A DNA stretch of 64,000 bases, from positions 2,418,001-2,482,000 of the forward strand of contig JAHRHY010000001.1 of the NCBI GenBank assembly GCA_019671135.1, written 5' to 3'. The translations under genes were made by a program, and so were the position numbers. Source of the stretch: Linnemannia hyalina (taxonomy: Eukaryota; Mortierellomycota; Mortierellomycetes; Mortierellales; Mortierellaceae). Below are positions 1 through 10,940 of the stretch, in pieces (within the stretch, counting starts at the first letter, position 1; each line of letters opens with the position of its first letter). The notes beneath the pieces are model-generated. The model searched no databases and had not been told where the DNA came from. It was given only the letters and a program-made list of their open reading frames with translations.

Positions 1-143
1 GCCTATAGCGTTGAATTATTGTGTCGATTCTTTGATACGTGTTCATATTGGAGTTGGGACGGGAAAAATGATCCCTGAGGCACGCCCGAGTCGAAAAAAC
101 TGGTCCCGATCCATGAGTATCGATCCTCTCTTCCTTAGTGATT

Positions 144-910
144 TTACTCCTTCCACTGCCAACCGCACTTGAGCTCGGTGCACTTGTAGAACGTCGTCAT
201 AGGCTCATCGGCCGAGCGGGTCTGGATCTGCATATAGTATGCGCGGTCGTGTTCACATCTTGGGCACGTTGCTAAATAATCATTAAAGTATTGACAAGTT
301 CTTTCCTGATTAGTTGCTCTATTGTTCGACAAGGATCATTGATCCTGCAGAGACATGCTTCCATGTCATATAATGCGGATCGCACGAAGCAGCTTTGGTA
401 TGATATCCTGAAAGGTCCATCCTTTTTACTCCAAGCTTGATCCACGCAAAGTCCAGTTCTTGGCATTCGCGATAGATCCTGAGAGTTGTCCTGCAATGGG
501 TCCTTGTTGTGCTTGTAGGTAACTGTCTTTTACCTTCGGTCTGATCCACGTTCGCCCAGGCCTCGTCTCCTCCAAGGACATCGTCGACCTGCTTCCTGTC
601 CAATGTCTTTCTTTGAACGATCTATAATGGTGGAACAAAAGTCAAGAACAACGTCGTTAATCAACCAATTCACTTGAGTAAAGCCCACTAGATACATTGA
701 CATGTTGCGAAGAGACTGCTTCAACAAAATTGACGAAAGACTCCAAGATAGGGCGCAGTCGGACCCGCAGCTTTTTTTGAAGCAACAAGGCTAGAAAGGA
801 CGTACGGTCTTGACGATTGGGTAGATATAGGGGCAGGTCTGGCAGTAGAGGCGCTGGGTGCCGTCGGACTGGACCAGCAGCAGGTTTGAGCAGGCTGGGC
901 AAAAGTACAT
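144..910 (-). CDS. RPC11: DNA-directed RNA polymerase III subunit RPC11 (POLR3K), 3 exons
   Basis: Small Pol III subunit that supports RNA cleavage, termination and reinitiation in the nucleus. Exons read on the minus strand are 910-806, 621-534 and 271-144, giving 106 aa; human POLR3K has 108. The N-terminal zinc ribbon has Cys4, Cys7, Cys23 and Cys26. The linker contains VDDVLGG and ends in VDQTEA. The TFIIS-like C-terminal ribbon carries CPRCEH and [13 protein letters not shown], where the Asp-Glu pair is the known catalytic hairpin of the family, followed by KCGWQWKE. Introns are GT-AG (GTACGT...TATAG and GTAAAA...TTTAG). The exon 2 start at 621 is chosen because it restores exactly the 18 residues found between CPY and VDD in human POLR3K. 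It is divergent from RPL10A, with about 245 bp between the two start codons. Exon joins are inferred; the identity is very secure. Confidence 0.93.
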
Positions 911-1088
911 GTCTTGTTGTTGTTGGAATGAATGAATGAAAAAGAAAGAAGGGGATGAACTTTGACGCAGCAACAGAAGGTAGTCGTTCTGTGTCCGTTG
1001 AGAAAGGAGGTAACTCGTTTTTGTTTGAGGCGAGGAATTGCGGCTTAGCTATTTGATCTTTTTTTTTTTCTCCAGAAGCAGGCAGGAG

Positions 1089-1094
1089 TATAAA
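1089..1094 (+). promoter_or_regulatory. TATA box of RPL10A
   Basis: TATAAA lies 63 bp before the RPL10A start codon at 1157, followed by a T/C-rich stretch. The spacing suits a core promoter with a short leader. It sits in the interval shared with the divergent RPC11 gene. Confidence 0.55.
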
Positions 1095-1156
1095 TTGAAA
1101 TTAAGCGGCCTGGTCATTTTGCTCCTCCTCCCTTTTTTAGTAGCCATCTAACCAAC

Positions 1157-2443
1157 ATGAGGCATGTCACCCTAAATCCACGCTCAAATTGTATCCGACT
1201 CCATGGACTTCAAGGATATCCATCCATCATCGAAAGAACCAAGGGCGGCATCATCGCAGCATCCATCGATTCATCCAGCACCACCATCATCTATGCCGAC
1301 TCGACAATCCACCCTTTGCCGCATCACGTTCATCGCTATTGGCACTGTTCATGTTTAATTTGAACTTGGTTGAAGAACGGGATCAGACTTGGACATCGGG
1401 ATGAAGTTGCACTTGGCCAGCGAGACAAAGAGAAAACATTTCTTGTTGTCTTCACAGCCCAGTGAGCTTTCACCCGATAGGACTCATCAACGGCTTCGGA
1501 TTCAACAGCCATCAACTTTTGGCCTTTGGCAGCGATCTCAACTACAACAATTTGCTGGCCTTCATGACCCTGGACTTTGTCTTCGTGGGAATCAACTACT
1601 GCGGGCGCCTGCAGTAACGCAACAGAGCACAACAGAACGGGACTCGACAGGATCTACTTTCACCCGGAGTTGGAACCACTTCCACTCCCAGTATACCACA
1701 ATCATCTATTCAGAAGACCGGTGTCACTAACTATCCCACCCTATCTTCATCTTGCACTCTACTCTGCCACTACCGGTTCCCAAAACGTCAATAGCAGCAA
1801 GATTCAGGTTTCGGCCGTCCGCGAGAGCGTTCGCCAGGTCAAGCAGCAGTCCGAGGACAAGAAGCGTAACTTCGTCGAGACTGTCGAGCTCCAAATTGGA
1901 CTCAAGAACTACGATCCCCAGCGTGATAAGCGTTTCTCTGGTTCCGTTCGTCTCCCCAACATCCCCCGCCCCAAGATGTCCGTCTGCATTCTCGGTGATG
2001 CCCTTCACTGCGACCAGGCCAAGGAGATCTCCATGGAGTACCAGTCCGTTGATGACTTGAAGAAGCTCAACAAGAACAAGAAGCAGATCAAGAAGCTCGC
2101 CAAGAAGTACGATGCCTTCCTCGCTTCCGAGGCCCTCATCAAGCAGATTCCCCGTCTTCTCGGACCCGGTCTCCACAAGGCCGGAAAGTTCCCCACCCCC
2201 GTCACCCACGCCGACAACATCGGTGATAAGGCTGATGAGATCCGTGCCACCATCAAGTTCCAGTTGAAGAAGGTTCTCTGCTTGGGTGTCGCCGTCGGTC
2301 ACGTCGGTATGTCCGAGGATGAGCTCCTCGCCAACATCATGATGTCCGTCAACTTCTTGGTCTCCCTTCTCAAGAAGCACTGGCAGAACGTCAAGACCTT
2401 GTTCATCAAGTCCTCCATGAACAAGCCCGTCCGTCTCTACTAA
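1157..2443 (+). CDS. RPL10A: 60S ribosomal protein uL1 (RPL10A), with a 5-nt first coding exon and a GC-AG intron
   Basis: Large-subunit ribosomal protein of the L1 stalk. The main exon is 1795-2443 and matches eukaryotic uL1 throughout: [71 protein letters not shown] and the terminus MNKPVRLY. The start is reconstructed as ATGAG at 1157-1161 joined to C at 1795. This gives MSSK and a 217-residue protein, the same N-terminus and length as human RPL10A. The donor is then GC (GCATGT) rather than GT and the intron is 633 nt, ending in AATAG with a CTAAC-like branch site near 1727. The only alternative I found in frame is ATGAA at 1401 with a poor GTTGCA donor. Codon use is strongly biased (GTC, AAG, CTC), as expected for a highly expressed gene. 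Confidence 0.93.
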
Positions 2444-2964
2444 GTTATTTCTTGGTAGTCCCGGGTGGATGGTGTTCTTTTTTGCTTGGTCTTAAAACTA
2501 CTACTCTCCCTCTCTAGTTTTTTCTTTTTTGAAGGAACTGGAAGCGGTACGGCAACACCAAAGTACTTATTCACCTATCATCAACTCATGAATGAATTCA
2601 ATTACTGTTGGGAGCTGATTTACTTCAGCATACAAGCCTGCTTATTTGATGGTTCAAAATAAAAAATATAAAAAAAAAAAAAAAACTCTCATATGTCTTT
2701 TGTTTTTTTTCATTCATTCTTTTTTCTCTTTGTTCATTATCTCCTTTGTGCTTTGTTCTTTTGTTAGTGTGGGTATTTTGTATCCGTCTGCATCGGATAA
2801 TCCTTCCTCCCTTTTTTTTTCCTCCCAATAATTCCAATGCCTAATTGTCCCCTCGCATTGTTCAACAGAAATCAACATATAACCATGCAAGGTGTATGAA
2901 AATGAAAATGATGGGGGTTGTTTTATTGGTAAAGAAAATGGGGGGGGGGGGGAGGAGGATGATA
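2444..2964. other. Convergent intergenic region, RPL10A/STK32 3' ends
   Basis: AT-rich 3' flanks of two convergent genes. It holds an A14-like run near 2670, several T runs and a G run at 2941-2952. No gene is apparent; plausible polyadenylation sequences occur on both strands. Confidence 0.5.
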
Positions 2965-5779
2965 TTAGTTGAAGGCTTGCTCGTATTGATACAATTGCTG
3001 CTGATGATGCTGTTGTTGCTGTTGCAAAAGCTGTTGTTGATTTGGTTGCTGCTGCTGGGGCCTAGGTGACAACCCCGTAGTGTATTGCTGTTGCTGCTGG
3101 TACATGAACCGCTCGTCGCCAGGGGTAGTGGTGTAGGCGCTTGTGGGTCGTGCTGGGTACTGACTGCTGGAGGGGCTCATCTCCAGGGGTCGGCGAGGAT
3201 TAGAGGAAGAAGACGATGGCGCTGGGTGAAGAGAAGACAACCTAGGATTGCTGGCTGTGGTGGGTGAGGCCGACATCGACGAGATCGCGGCGGGCATCGA
3301 GTTGATCGATTGGCCAGACGCTTCCCGACCACGGACTGCTCTTCGGACAGGGATGTTGGCAGACTCCATCAATGGCACGCTAATGTTGTTGTGGCTGCGG
3401 TAACCATTGTTGTTGTTGCTAGGATCCATGGCCAGGGAGGATAATGAAGCGCCAGAGTCTGGTGTGGCAAAGAGAGCCGTTCCTGGCTTGTTGTGTTGAC
3501 CAGAAAGGGGTGTCGATGGAGGAGGAGGAGACGAACTGTAGGCCGTTAGGGGTGTGGCGGTGGCAACCGTCGAGTTGCCGAGGGAATTAGTGGGCGACGA
3601 AGGGTATGATGATGGTGAATAATTTGGGGATCCTACCCTCAGACCCGTTGCATAGTCGCGAGGTTGAAGAGGGCGAGGGAGTGAGGTTGGTGGCAGAATG
3701 ATCGCCTCGCTCTGCAGTTCCAGACGTTGGGTATTAAAAGGTGATGACTGATGAGGATGCTGTTGCTGTTTCTGTTGGGTTTCAAAGTATCCTGCCTTCT
3801 CAGAGTCAGACTTTTGACGGACCATGCTCTGCCCATTTGCACGGTAGTTGTTCTCCAATGTAGGGCTGTTCATCGGTGATGTCCGGTACGTTTGTTCTGT
3901 GAGGGGTGTTTGGTCCTCATCTGGGCTGAAGCGACCCTGCCCGATACGATCACTAGGACTGTCGGGCCTGCTTGTCCTGACAGAGGTCGTCATGGGCACA
4001 TCGTCTGACCGACTGCCGCCTGTCCGTGTAACGACACCATCCAAAGTCCCGCTGTTCATCCTAGAGTCATTGGTGGCGGGGCGAATGATACGGCCTCGAT
4101 TGACAGATTGCGGCCGCTTGACCTTGGTAAAGTCGTACACAATGAACTTGTCCTCCATCATCTGCATCTCTGTCGACAACTCTGTCTCGGGTGTGGTCTG
4201 AGCTCGCTTCTTGGCCTTCAGTGGGTTATCCTCCATCAAAAGCTCTTCTAGCTCATGCGTGGCATCAAAGTTGGCACGTTTCGACTAGCATGGGTAAGTT
4301 TCAACAGAGATGAAAAATCGACGTTAGGAAGGTGTCCTCTGAACGGAGAGATAGGTCGAATAAATGGAGAGAGAGGAGAAAAATAGACTTACGTCGGGCT
4401 CGAAGGGAGGTATTGCCTCCTTGGTTGCAAGTTTGTCCCACTCGATTCCTTCGAACCAAGGGTGCTTCTTGAACGCATCCAAACCTTCTGATGTACAACC
4501 GAGGCGCTTGCTGATGTCGCGTTCGCACAACTAACAAATTCTCACGAATCATTAGTACACATAGTTCACCAGTCGTCAATTTCTGTGTCTATCGTTTTGG
4601 GAACACCTAGATACTTGGGCCTCGAATATCTTACCTTGGATACAACGTCTATGCATGGTGCGCTTACTATCTCGTGGACGTTTTCAGGGAATGGGAGGGG
4701 GTCCCGCAAGATTGAACTTGTCAACAGATCGTTACTCTTGCCTCGGAATGGACGCTATTTCAGTGAAAGAAAAAAGTGAGGTCATACGTTAGAATCCAGC
4801 AAAAAAAAAATACGTTCTGGCGTTTGTTGTGCTGTAGCTGACAGTGGGACCAGTCATCTCTTACCTTGCTAAAGAGGAGCTCAAACATGACGACGCCAAG
4901 ACTCCACCAGTCTACCGACTCAAAGTAGCCTTTCCTGAGTAGCACCTCAGGCGCCATGTAGGCCATGCTTCCTGCGACAGACATCAATGGCTTCGTAGGG
5001 TTGAAGTAGACAGCTATGTTGAAGTCTGTCAGATGCGCATGTCCATGCTCGTCCAGTAGCACATTATCGGGCTTCAAATCTCTATAATAGCCCAGTAAAA
5101 AAAGAGAATGGACGTTAGACATGTGTTTATCGCATGCAGCCGCCTAGCAATTGCTCATAACAATTACTGCGATATGGACTTGCCTGTGAATGATACGGCG
5201 TGCATGAAGTGCATCAAGAGCGAGGGCCAGTTCTGCAACATAGAACCGGACAACATCCTCGCGCATAGGTCCGGCACGCTCCAAGTGGAAGCGAAGATCG
5301 CCTCCGAGCATGAGATCCAAGACCATGAAGAGATTTTCGTCGTCCTGGAAGGCGTACCGCAGATTGCAGATCAACGAAAATTCGACTTCTTCCAGTAACC
5401 GACGTTCCTGAATGATATTCTCGACAGCTCGCATCCGGATACATTTTGCTTTGTTGATGTATTTGAGGGCGTAGATCTCCTTTGTTCGCTTGTGCTGGAC
5501 GACTCGTACTTTTCCAAAGGCTCCTTTTCCGACTGAGCGGAGCAAATGGAAATGGGACAATTCGACTATCAGGGGAAAACAAAATCATATGGGGTTGTGG
5601 TGAGCAATCGGCGTATTATATTTGGAGTACAAGGGTTGCACGAAGAGGAGCAGGTTAAAGTGGGTCGACTGGTGTAATATGGGAAGGTCTGGCTGCTTGT
5701 TTTTGCTATCATTTTGGAGAGTTCACTTACTCTCTCCATTGAAGTCGATCGCTTCTTCTTTACAACATCCGGCACCCAT
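2965..5779 (-). CDS. AGC-type serine/threonine protein kinase, YANK/STK32-like, 6 exons
   Basis: Probable membrane-anchored Ser/Thr kinase. Exons on the minus strand are 5779-5731, 5565-5184, 5081-4865, 4754-4635, 4530-4393 and 4284-2965, giving 741 aa. The N-terminus MGAGCCK has Gly2 for N-myristoylation and two cysteines suited to palmitoylation. Kinase motifs: GKGAFG (29-34), ALKY with Lys51, HRDLKPDN (143-150), DFN (163-165) in place of DFG, which is typical of the YANK family, and MAPE (186-189). ELEELLMEDNPLKAKK after the kinase domain resembles the STK32 tail. About 420 further residues are Ser/Pro/Gln-rich and end in polyglutamine. The second intron (5183-5082) has a GC donor, AG|GCAAGT; using it restores the HRD codon. 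The other introns are GT-AG. The family assignment is strong; substrates are unknown. Confidence 0.9.
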
Positions 5780-7342
5780 GGCGTTGCGTGTGACGGGGTG
5801 GAAGCGGTGTTGGTGGCGTTGGAGGAGACAAGCACAGAGTGAGAGTTGTGGTGGTAGAAGCGCTGACTGAGTGACTTAAGAAGGGGAATGAGGATGGGAG
5901 GTGTGAAGGAAGGAAGCCGGTGGTGAGCAGGGTGGTCGTCGATGGGCTTTATGAATTAGGCGTGTAAGAGGAGAGGTATCATACAAAGGAGACTAAAGAA
6001 GTGAAGGAGCAAAAGAGGAAGTTGGTTAGAAAAGATGAAGTGAAAAAGGGAAAGAGGCGGGGAGACGAAGAGGAAGGGAGAATCTCCGTTGCTTTGATGG
6101 CTTGTTTAATGGTGAACATGTGTTGGCGAACGGACAACATCAGCAAGAAGAAGCAATTAAACAACGACAACAGACTAAGGATGCCCAATGACACCAAAGA
6201 CGTAATGATAGTGAATTGCAGAAGGAAAACGGAGAAAAAAGGTGCCAAAGTTCTTTACACTTTCTCACTCTCTCCATTGAGATGGTCGCACAAAGAAGGG
6301 AGCAAAAAAGAAGGAACAAAATGCTAAAACGTATCCCCACTCCCCCTCTTCAGTCCCTTTTATATGTTTCTCTTTTCTATTGCGTGTAATCTTTCACGCA
6401 TCGTTCATTCTGTGGGATGCGGGAGAGAACAAACGAATGAAGTACGATAACAGGTCGATCCTTTGAGGTATCATTAGAAAGAAGGGGATGGGTAATAAAG
6501 AGAACGTTGTTTGTAATGTCTGCCTGACCCAACGGTTGATCTTTTAGGAGTTGGGAAGGGTTGACATCTGGCCCTTATTATTTGTTCTTGTGCCCGTACT
6601 GCCATAAAAAAGGGGGAGGAAGTACAGTCGAAGCAGCGAACAAGGGGTGTTGAGCAGAAGGAAGGAGAGAGAGTGATAAGGGAAGAAGGGGAAGAAGAGA
6701 ACAAAGCTCAATGCTTCTCTGAGGAGCAATTGCTTCTACTTTTGACAAACAATGCGCCATTGCCGACAGAATATGTGCTATCGAGAACGAGTTGAGAAGT
6801 CGTTGTATCTGGATTATTCAGATATCTTTGGAAGTGTAGCCGTTGGGTGACAGAAAAGGGTTGCGTCTGACCGTTTTCGAGGTAGGATGAGAGCCAGCCG
6901 AGGAGATAAAGAAAGAGAGAGAGGCGAGCGAGAGGGTAGAGGATAGAAGAGGAGGAGCGACAGAGAATACAAAAGGGCGAGGAGACAAGGAGGGTAGTAG
7001 TAAGAGTAGTTGGAACAGGAGTACCAGCTATCGCAAGTGTTTGGTTAGCGCGGAAAGGGGGGGTGGGGGTTCAATTGGGATGAACACTTGCAATTGAAAC
7101 TGATGGCACAAAGGGGATGGTATGATGGTTGTGCTTGAAGGGATGTGAGTAGTGTAGAGTAGAGTAGAGTGTTGTGGTGCTGGAGGAGAAGAAGGGGCGT
7201 GAATACAAAGGACGAAATGGAGAAACGGGAGGAACAAGGGAAGGGAGGGGGGAAAGGATGCCTGCACTTTTACTGCATGGGATGAGAAGAGTGCAAAAAG
7301 GGCTGGTGGTTGATGAGCGTCGGGTGGGACAGTGGGGAGGTG

Positions 7343-7365
7343 GTGTGTGTGTGTGTGTGTGTGTG
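7343..7365. repeat. (GT)n microsatellite
   Basis: About 11 uninterrupted GT units within purine-rich noncoding DNA. Confidence 0.9.
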
Positions 7366-8169
7366 AAAGAGTTGATGACTGGCTATACAATGGGGGAGTG
7401 AGGATGGGAAATGTAGACTGAACAAACGCCGAAAAAGAGATCTGCTGCCAGGCTGGAGGACCTAACTAGTGACCACCTTTTAGCCCGCCATCAGGTCACT
7501 TCCTTCTTCTACTTCTCCACAAGCAGCAGTCCTTGCTTCCATTGTACCTTTGTACCTCTCTCGTCGTGAGGTACTCTACGAAAAAAGCTTCGTACAGCGA
7601 CCATCCATACACATGTTCCACCTGCCTTGCTGTGGCTCCCAAGAACCCAAGAAGGGAGCTAGTATGTTTCTGGCAACTGTGCAACATACACACAAGAATA
7701 CTCCCCGACCCGACCAGCCAAACACTACACGAACCCAAAAGGTTCCCGTCCAGTCAGATTCGTCCTTCGGGGAACAAGGGGGAGAGAGAAGGGAGTCGGC
7801 GATAAAACTCTGTCCATTGAACACACTAATAACATATCTAAGGGTGGTGCTTCGCTCTCTTTGTTCTGCTTTTTCTAAGGTAACGGAGCAACAGCAACAT
7901 AAAACGATCGAAAGACATTCGTCTCAGCCGAACCTCCTCCCTTTGTCCTCCCATGGACATGTAAAATTGCGACTGAAACCTCGTCGTTCCTGAACAGCGG
8001 GTGGTGAAAAGACGGAAAGAAAAGAAAACTAAAGCGAACCAAACAAACATCCGTCTGGACTTTGGTGCTTAATCTCTTTTGCCGGCATTGTTTTGCTCGA
8101 TTGACAGAGTTCGTTGATGTTGTGTTTGTTGGCTATGGGATGAAGTGGGGCAGCAGGGGCAGGACGAAA

Positions 8170-8205
8170 GTGGAAGTGAAAGTGGAAGTGAAAGTGGAAG
8201 TGAAA
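8170..8205. repeat. Three tandem copies of a 12-bp unit (GTGGAAGTGAAA)
   Basis: Three near-perfect head-to-tail copies of GTGGAAGTGAAA, in noncoding DNA. Confidence 0.85.
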
Positions 8206-8708
8206 GTTGCTGAAGTGGGGAACATGTGGGAGAGTTCATTGTTGAGCTGGTTAACTTGCCTTCAGTCGGACGCTTCTGTGGAGGTGAGAAGAGGAGGGTT
8301 GACTGAGGGGGTAGCGAGGAGGAGTTTGATGAAAAGTGGAAGGCGAAAGAAATAGATGATGATCAAGAAAGGGAAAGAAGTGGGTGTGAGTGTGAGTGAA
8401 GGGATGAAGGCGTAGGAGTGAGAGAGTGATTAAGAGAGTGGGAGTAGGTAAAAAAGTGCAATTGAGAAATAAGAAAAAAAAGAAAAGGGAAAAAGGTGAA
8501 AAGGAGCCTGTGCGGAGGAATAAACAAGTGAGAGTGAGTGAACGAGAGAGCGAACAAAAGGAAGGCAAGGTTCAAGGAGCGACAGGATTAATGAATGGGA
8601 TTGGATAACTAGGATGTGCCAGACTGAGGGCATTGGAGCAGGCATTGGAACAAGCACAGGGACCAGCCGACAAAAGCCCCTTGTTGTGGTTGTGCGATAG
8701 ATAAACGA

Positions 8709-8714
8709 TATAAA
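8709..8714 (+). promoter_or_regulatory. Plus-strand TATA box with no recognised gene
   Basis: TATAAA is followed by a long pyrimidine-rich, leader-like stretch and then, at 8938, an ATG immediately after a CACAG acceptor-like sequence. The frame from that ATG is only 38 codons (to 9054). This could be a small transcript with a spliced leader, or chance. Confidence 0.25.
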
Positions 8715-9087
8715 GACACACTCAACGGCGTTCTTTTTGTTCTTTTTCTTCCTCGTCTTGTTCGTCTTGCTTTATCTTCGACTCTTGCACATTAGGACTA
8801 TCAAGAGGGCGCCACCACACTACATTCCCCTCAACAACGAGACACAAAGAACAAGGACAGCGACATCATTGCTCTCAAGAATCTCATAGAAAAGAGGAAG
8901 AGTACGGCAATCATCATAATCCATCTCATATCCACAGATGGTGCAACCATTGTTGAGCAAGATGGATAGCTGCAGAAAACCTATTTTTTTATTTTTTTCG
9001 GCCTTGTGGATAATGGAAGGAAGGAAGGAAGAAGATGAAATGGCATAAGGGATCTCTTAAAGAAGAGAGATCTGGAAAGATAAAGAG

Positions 9088-9120
<33 letters not shown>
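9088..9120. repeat. (GA)n microsatellite
   Basis: Nearly pure GA run of about 33 bp in purine-rich DNA. Confidence 0.9.
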
Positions 9121-9408
9121 AAGTGGAAAGAAGGAGAAGGCTGTCCGTTGACTTCGATGTGAAGAATGCCGCAGAATGCGCGATATTGTAAATAAGAGCA
9201 CTCTGTGAGGAATGTGGAGCGAGGACGGAGACGGAGTAAGAGAAAGAGCGAGAGAGAAAGAGTAGGAGAGAGAAAGAGTGGGAATGGGAGGGAGTGACAG
9301 AGAGAGAGAGAGTTGCATGTCCTGTTCACCTTGACGCCACCAATTTTAATCCATGCTATGATGGTTTATTGCAGGTATGGGGTGAGGAGACTCAAACGAA
9401 CCCTCCAA

Positions 9409-9660
9409 CTAGTTCCAACAGTTGACCTTGCCACGGATGTTCTCACAAGTACCCCGGAAAAGCTTCGCGCTGGCGTCCAGTTCAAATCCGCAACTGCCAC
9501 CGTCCCACTTGCCGGCCAAGGATGAACAGATCTGCGAAGAGGTAGCATAGTCGTTACAGAAGCACCAGGTACCGGCCTCGACCTGGGACTGGAGGTTGCT
9601 CATCGTGACCAAGAGGACCACGAGGGCAAAGAGAATCATGTAAGCGGGCTTGAGCGACAT
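9409..9660 (-). CDS. Small secreted cysteine-rich protein (83 aa)
   Basis: The start codon at 9660 has a good context and lies about 195 bp downstream of a TATA box. Residues 1 to about 29 form a signal peptide (positive MSLKP, then a hydrophobic ILFALVVLLV core, then a likely cut after VEA). The mature chain of about 54 residues has six cysteines (CFC, IC, SCG, TC, NCW), enough for three disulfides. It begins GTWCFCNDYA and ends VNCWN. I do not recognise a named family. An extracellular role, such as an antimicrobial, adhesion or host-interaction peptide, is inference from size, secretion signal and cysteine content only. A longer frame extends upstream to 9906, but it crosses the promoter and has low-complexity content, so I reject that start. 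Confidence 0.72.
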   Translation of the reverse strand: MSLKPAYMILFALVVLLVTMSNLQSQVEAGTWCFCNDYATSSQICSSLAGKWDGGSCGFELDASAKLFRGTCENIRGKVNCWN

Positions 9661-9853
9661 GGTTGATGGGCTATAGGTTGGTGCGGTGTGAATTGGGTGG
9701 GCATTGGGTAAAATGCAAAGGAAGGATGTAGAGAGGTTAGAGACCCAATGGACTTTGTTTGGCTCGTGTTGAAGAGAGAAAGGGATTAGATCGTTACCTT
9801 GTGTGTGTGTGTGTGATCGAAGAATGAAGAATAAACATAGGGAAGCGAGGCCA

Positions 9854-9862
9854 CTTTTATAC
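9854..9862 (-). promoter_or_regulatory. TATA box of the secreted cysteine-rich peptide gene
   Basis: Read on the minus strand, GTATAAAAG lies about 195 bp before the start codon at 9660, so transcription probably begins around 9830. Confidence 0.5.
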
Positions 9863-10940
9863 CTCTCAGACAACGTGATAGCTTCCGCCCAATGTTCATG
9901 GTGCACTCTGTATTACCACGAATGTATGCGGAAATGGCACGCCTTCGAACATTTACCCGTCCTCTCCGCCCACTCCCTTCTCTAGACGACTGTGTGACAT
10001 AGAAGTGGCTGAGAGAGCAAAGCCGAGTCCAATTGATCGACCGTTCCTGTTAGCTACAGCGGCAAACAATCCGGTGAACGCGATTATTGGAAAATAAACC
10101 CATGTCGCGTTCTCATTATCATGTTGTAGGTACCAAAGGCAAAAAAAACCCCCTGCAAGATGTCAGCAGGAATTCGGACCCCTGCAGATTTGAATCTCAG
10201 GGAGGCGACGACGGCTGAGGCGCAGCATCGTTCTCGCATTGCTCCAATGTACCTTTCCTAGAGAAGGAGAGGGAGTGAGAGAGGAGGCGCGCCGGATCGT
10301 TTATCCTTGCTTCCCTCCCTACCAAGACTAAGTGCCGGTCGGCCTTGACTTCAAGTAGCGCCAAGTCGATATCCGCATTTCGCCTCGCCCTCATTCAAAT
10401 AGCTCGTCTCCTCTTTGCCTCTCTTCGGGGGGATTTTTTCTCTACTTACCGGTATGTTTTGTGAGTTCCGCATGTCGTCCCTCCAATGCATTGGCACCAA
10501 CAGTAAGATGCTGCCGCCAGTTATGACAAGAAAAGCGATTCAGCCTGTCAAGGTCACTTCATCACCAAGCTGAAGGAGATCATATGTCTGATACACAAGT
10601 ATACTTTTTTTCCCCAAGGCACCCCGTTGTGGTTCAGAAAACACAATAGGGTGTCTTCCCTCCGCCAGTCTGGAAACGCACTACCACACACACATTCCGG
10701 TTTCATCGCTCACGTCCTGTTCCTGCATAGGTTCAGGGCAACCAATCGTATGTGTCTCCCCCTGTTTTCTTCCAGTCTTATTCTGTCCCTGCAAAAAGCG
10801 ATGTTGGTGTCGTCGTCCTGGACTTCCCATTAATTCTCTTCCTATAGATCCGACACGCCAAAGGAAAAAAGAAAGATTCAAAAAATGAATGAGTGTATTG
10901 TTGATGTTCTAAATAATGGTAAAATATGAGAAGAGGAGAT
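9863..10940. other. Intergenic, no supported gene
   Basis: Between the peptide promoter and the guanylate kinase stop codon. Only short open frames without recognisable domains were seen on either strand. The last ~80 bases are probably the guanylate kinase 3' UTR (AT-rich, with a TATTTAG-like context on the minus strand). Confidence 0.45.

Larger units (their letters stand above)
5780..9408. other. 3.6-kb gene-poor low-complexity region upstream of the kinase
   Basis: Most of this stretch is purine-rich on the plus strand (GAGAG, GAAGG, AAAGAAG), so open frames here are long only because of composition, and I accept none of them. It probably contains the CT-rich leader and promoter of the minus-strand kinase gene. 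It includes a GT microsatellite, a 12-bp tandem repeat, a GA microsatellite and one plus-strand TATA box (listed separately). Confidence 0.5.

Noticed and set aside
1727..2380. Minus-strand open frame of 217 codons
   Set aside because: Exact antisense of the RPL10A exon; Leu/Glu/Gly-rich composition is a mirror of its codon bias.
6001..6327. Plus-strand Lys/Arg/Glu-rich frame of 108 codons
   Set aside because: Purine-rich low-complexity DNA; no domain, and the opposite strand is equally open.
9661..9906. Upstream extension of the secreted peptide frame
   Set aside because: It crosses the TATA box and leader and hides the signal peptide in mid-protein.
10140..10210. tRNA-like B-box sequence (GATTTGAATCTC)
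   Set aside because: No matching A box, acceptor stem or anticodon arm could be built on either strand.
10197..10394. Minus-strand frame of 65 codons
   Set aside because: Short, no recognisable motif, no leader or splice support.
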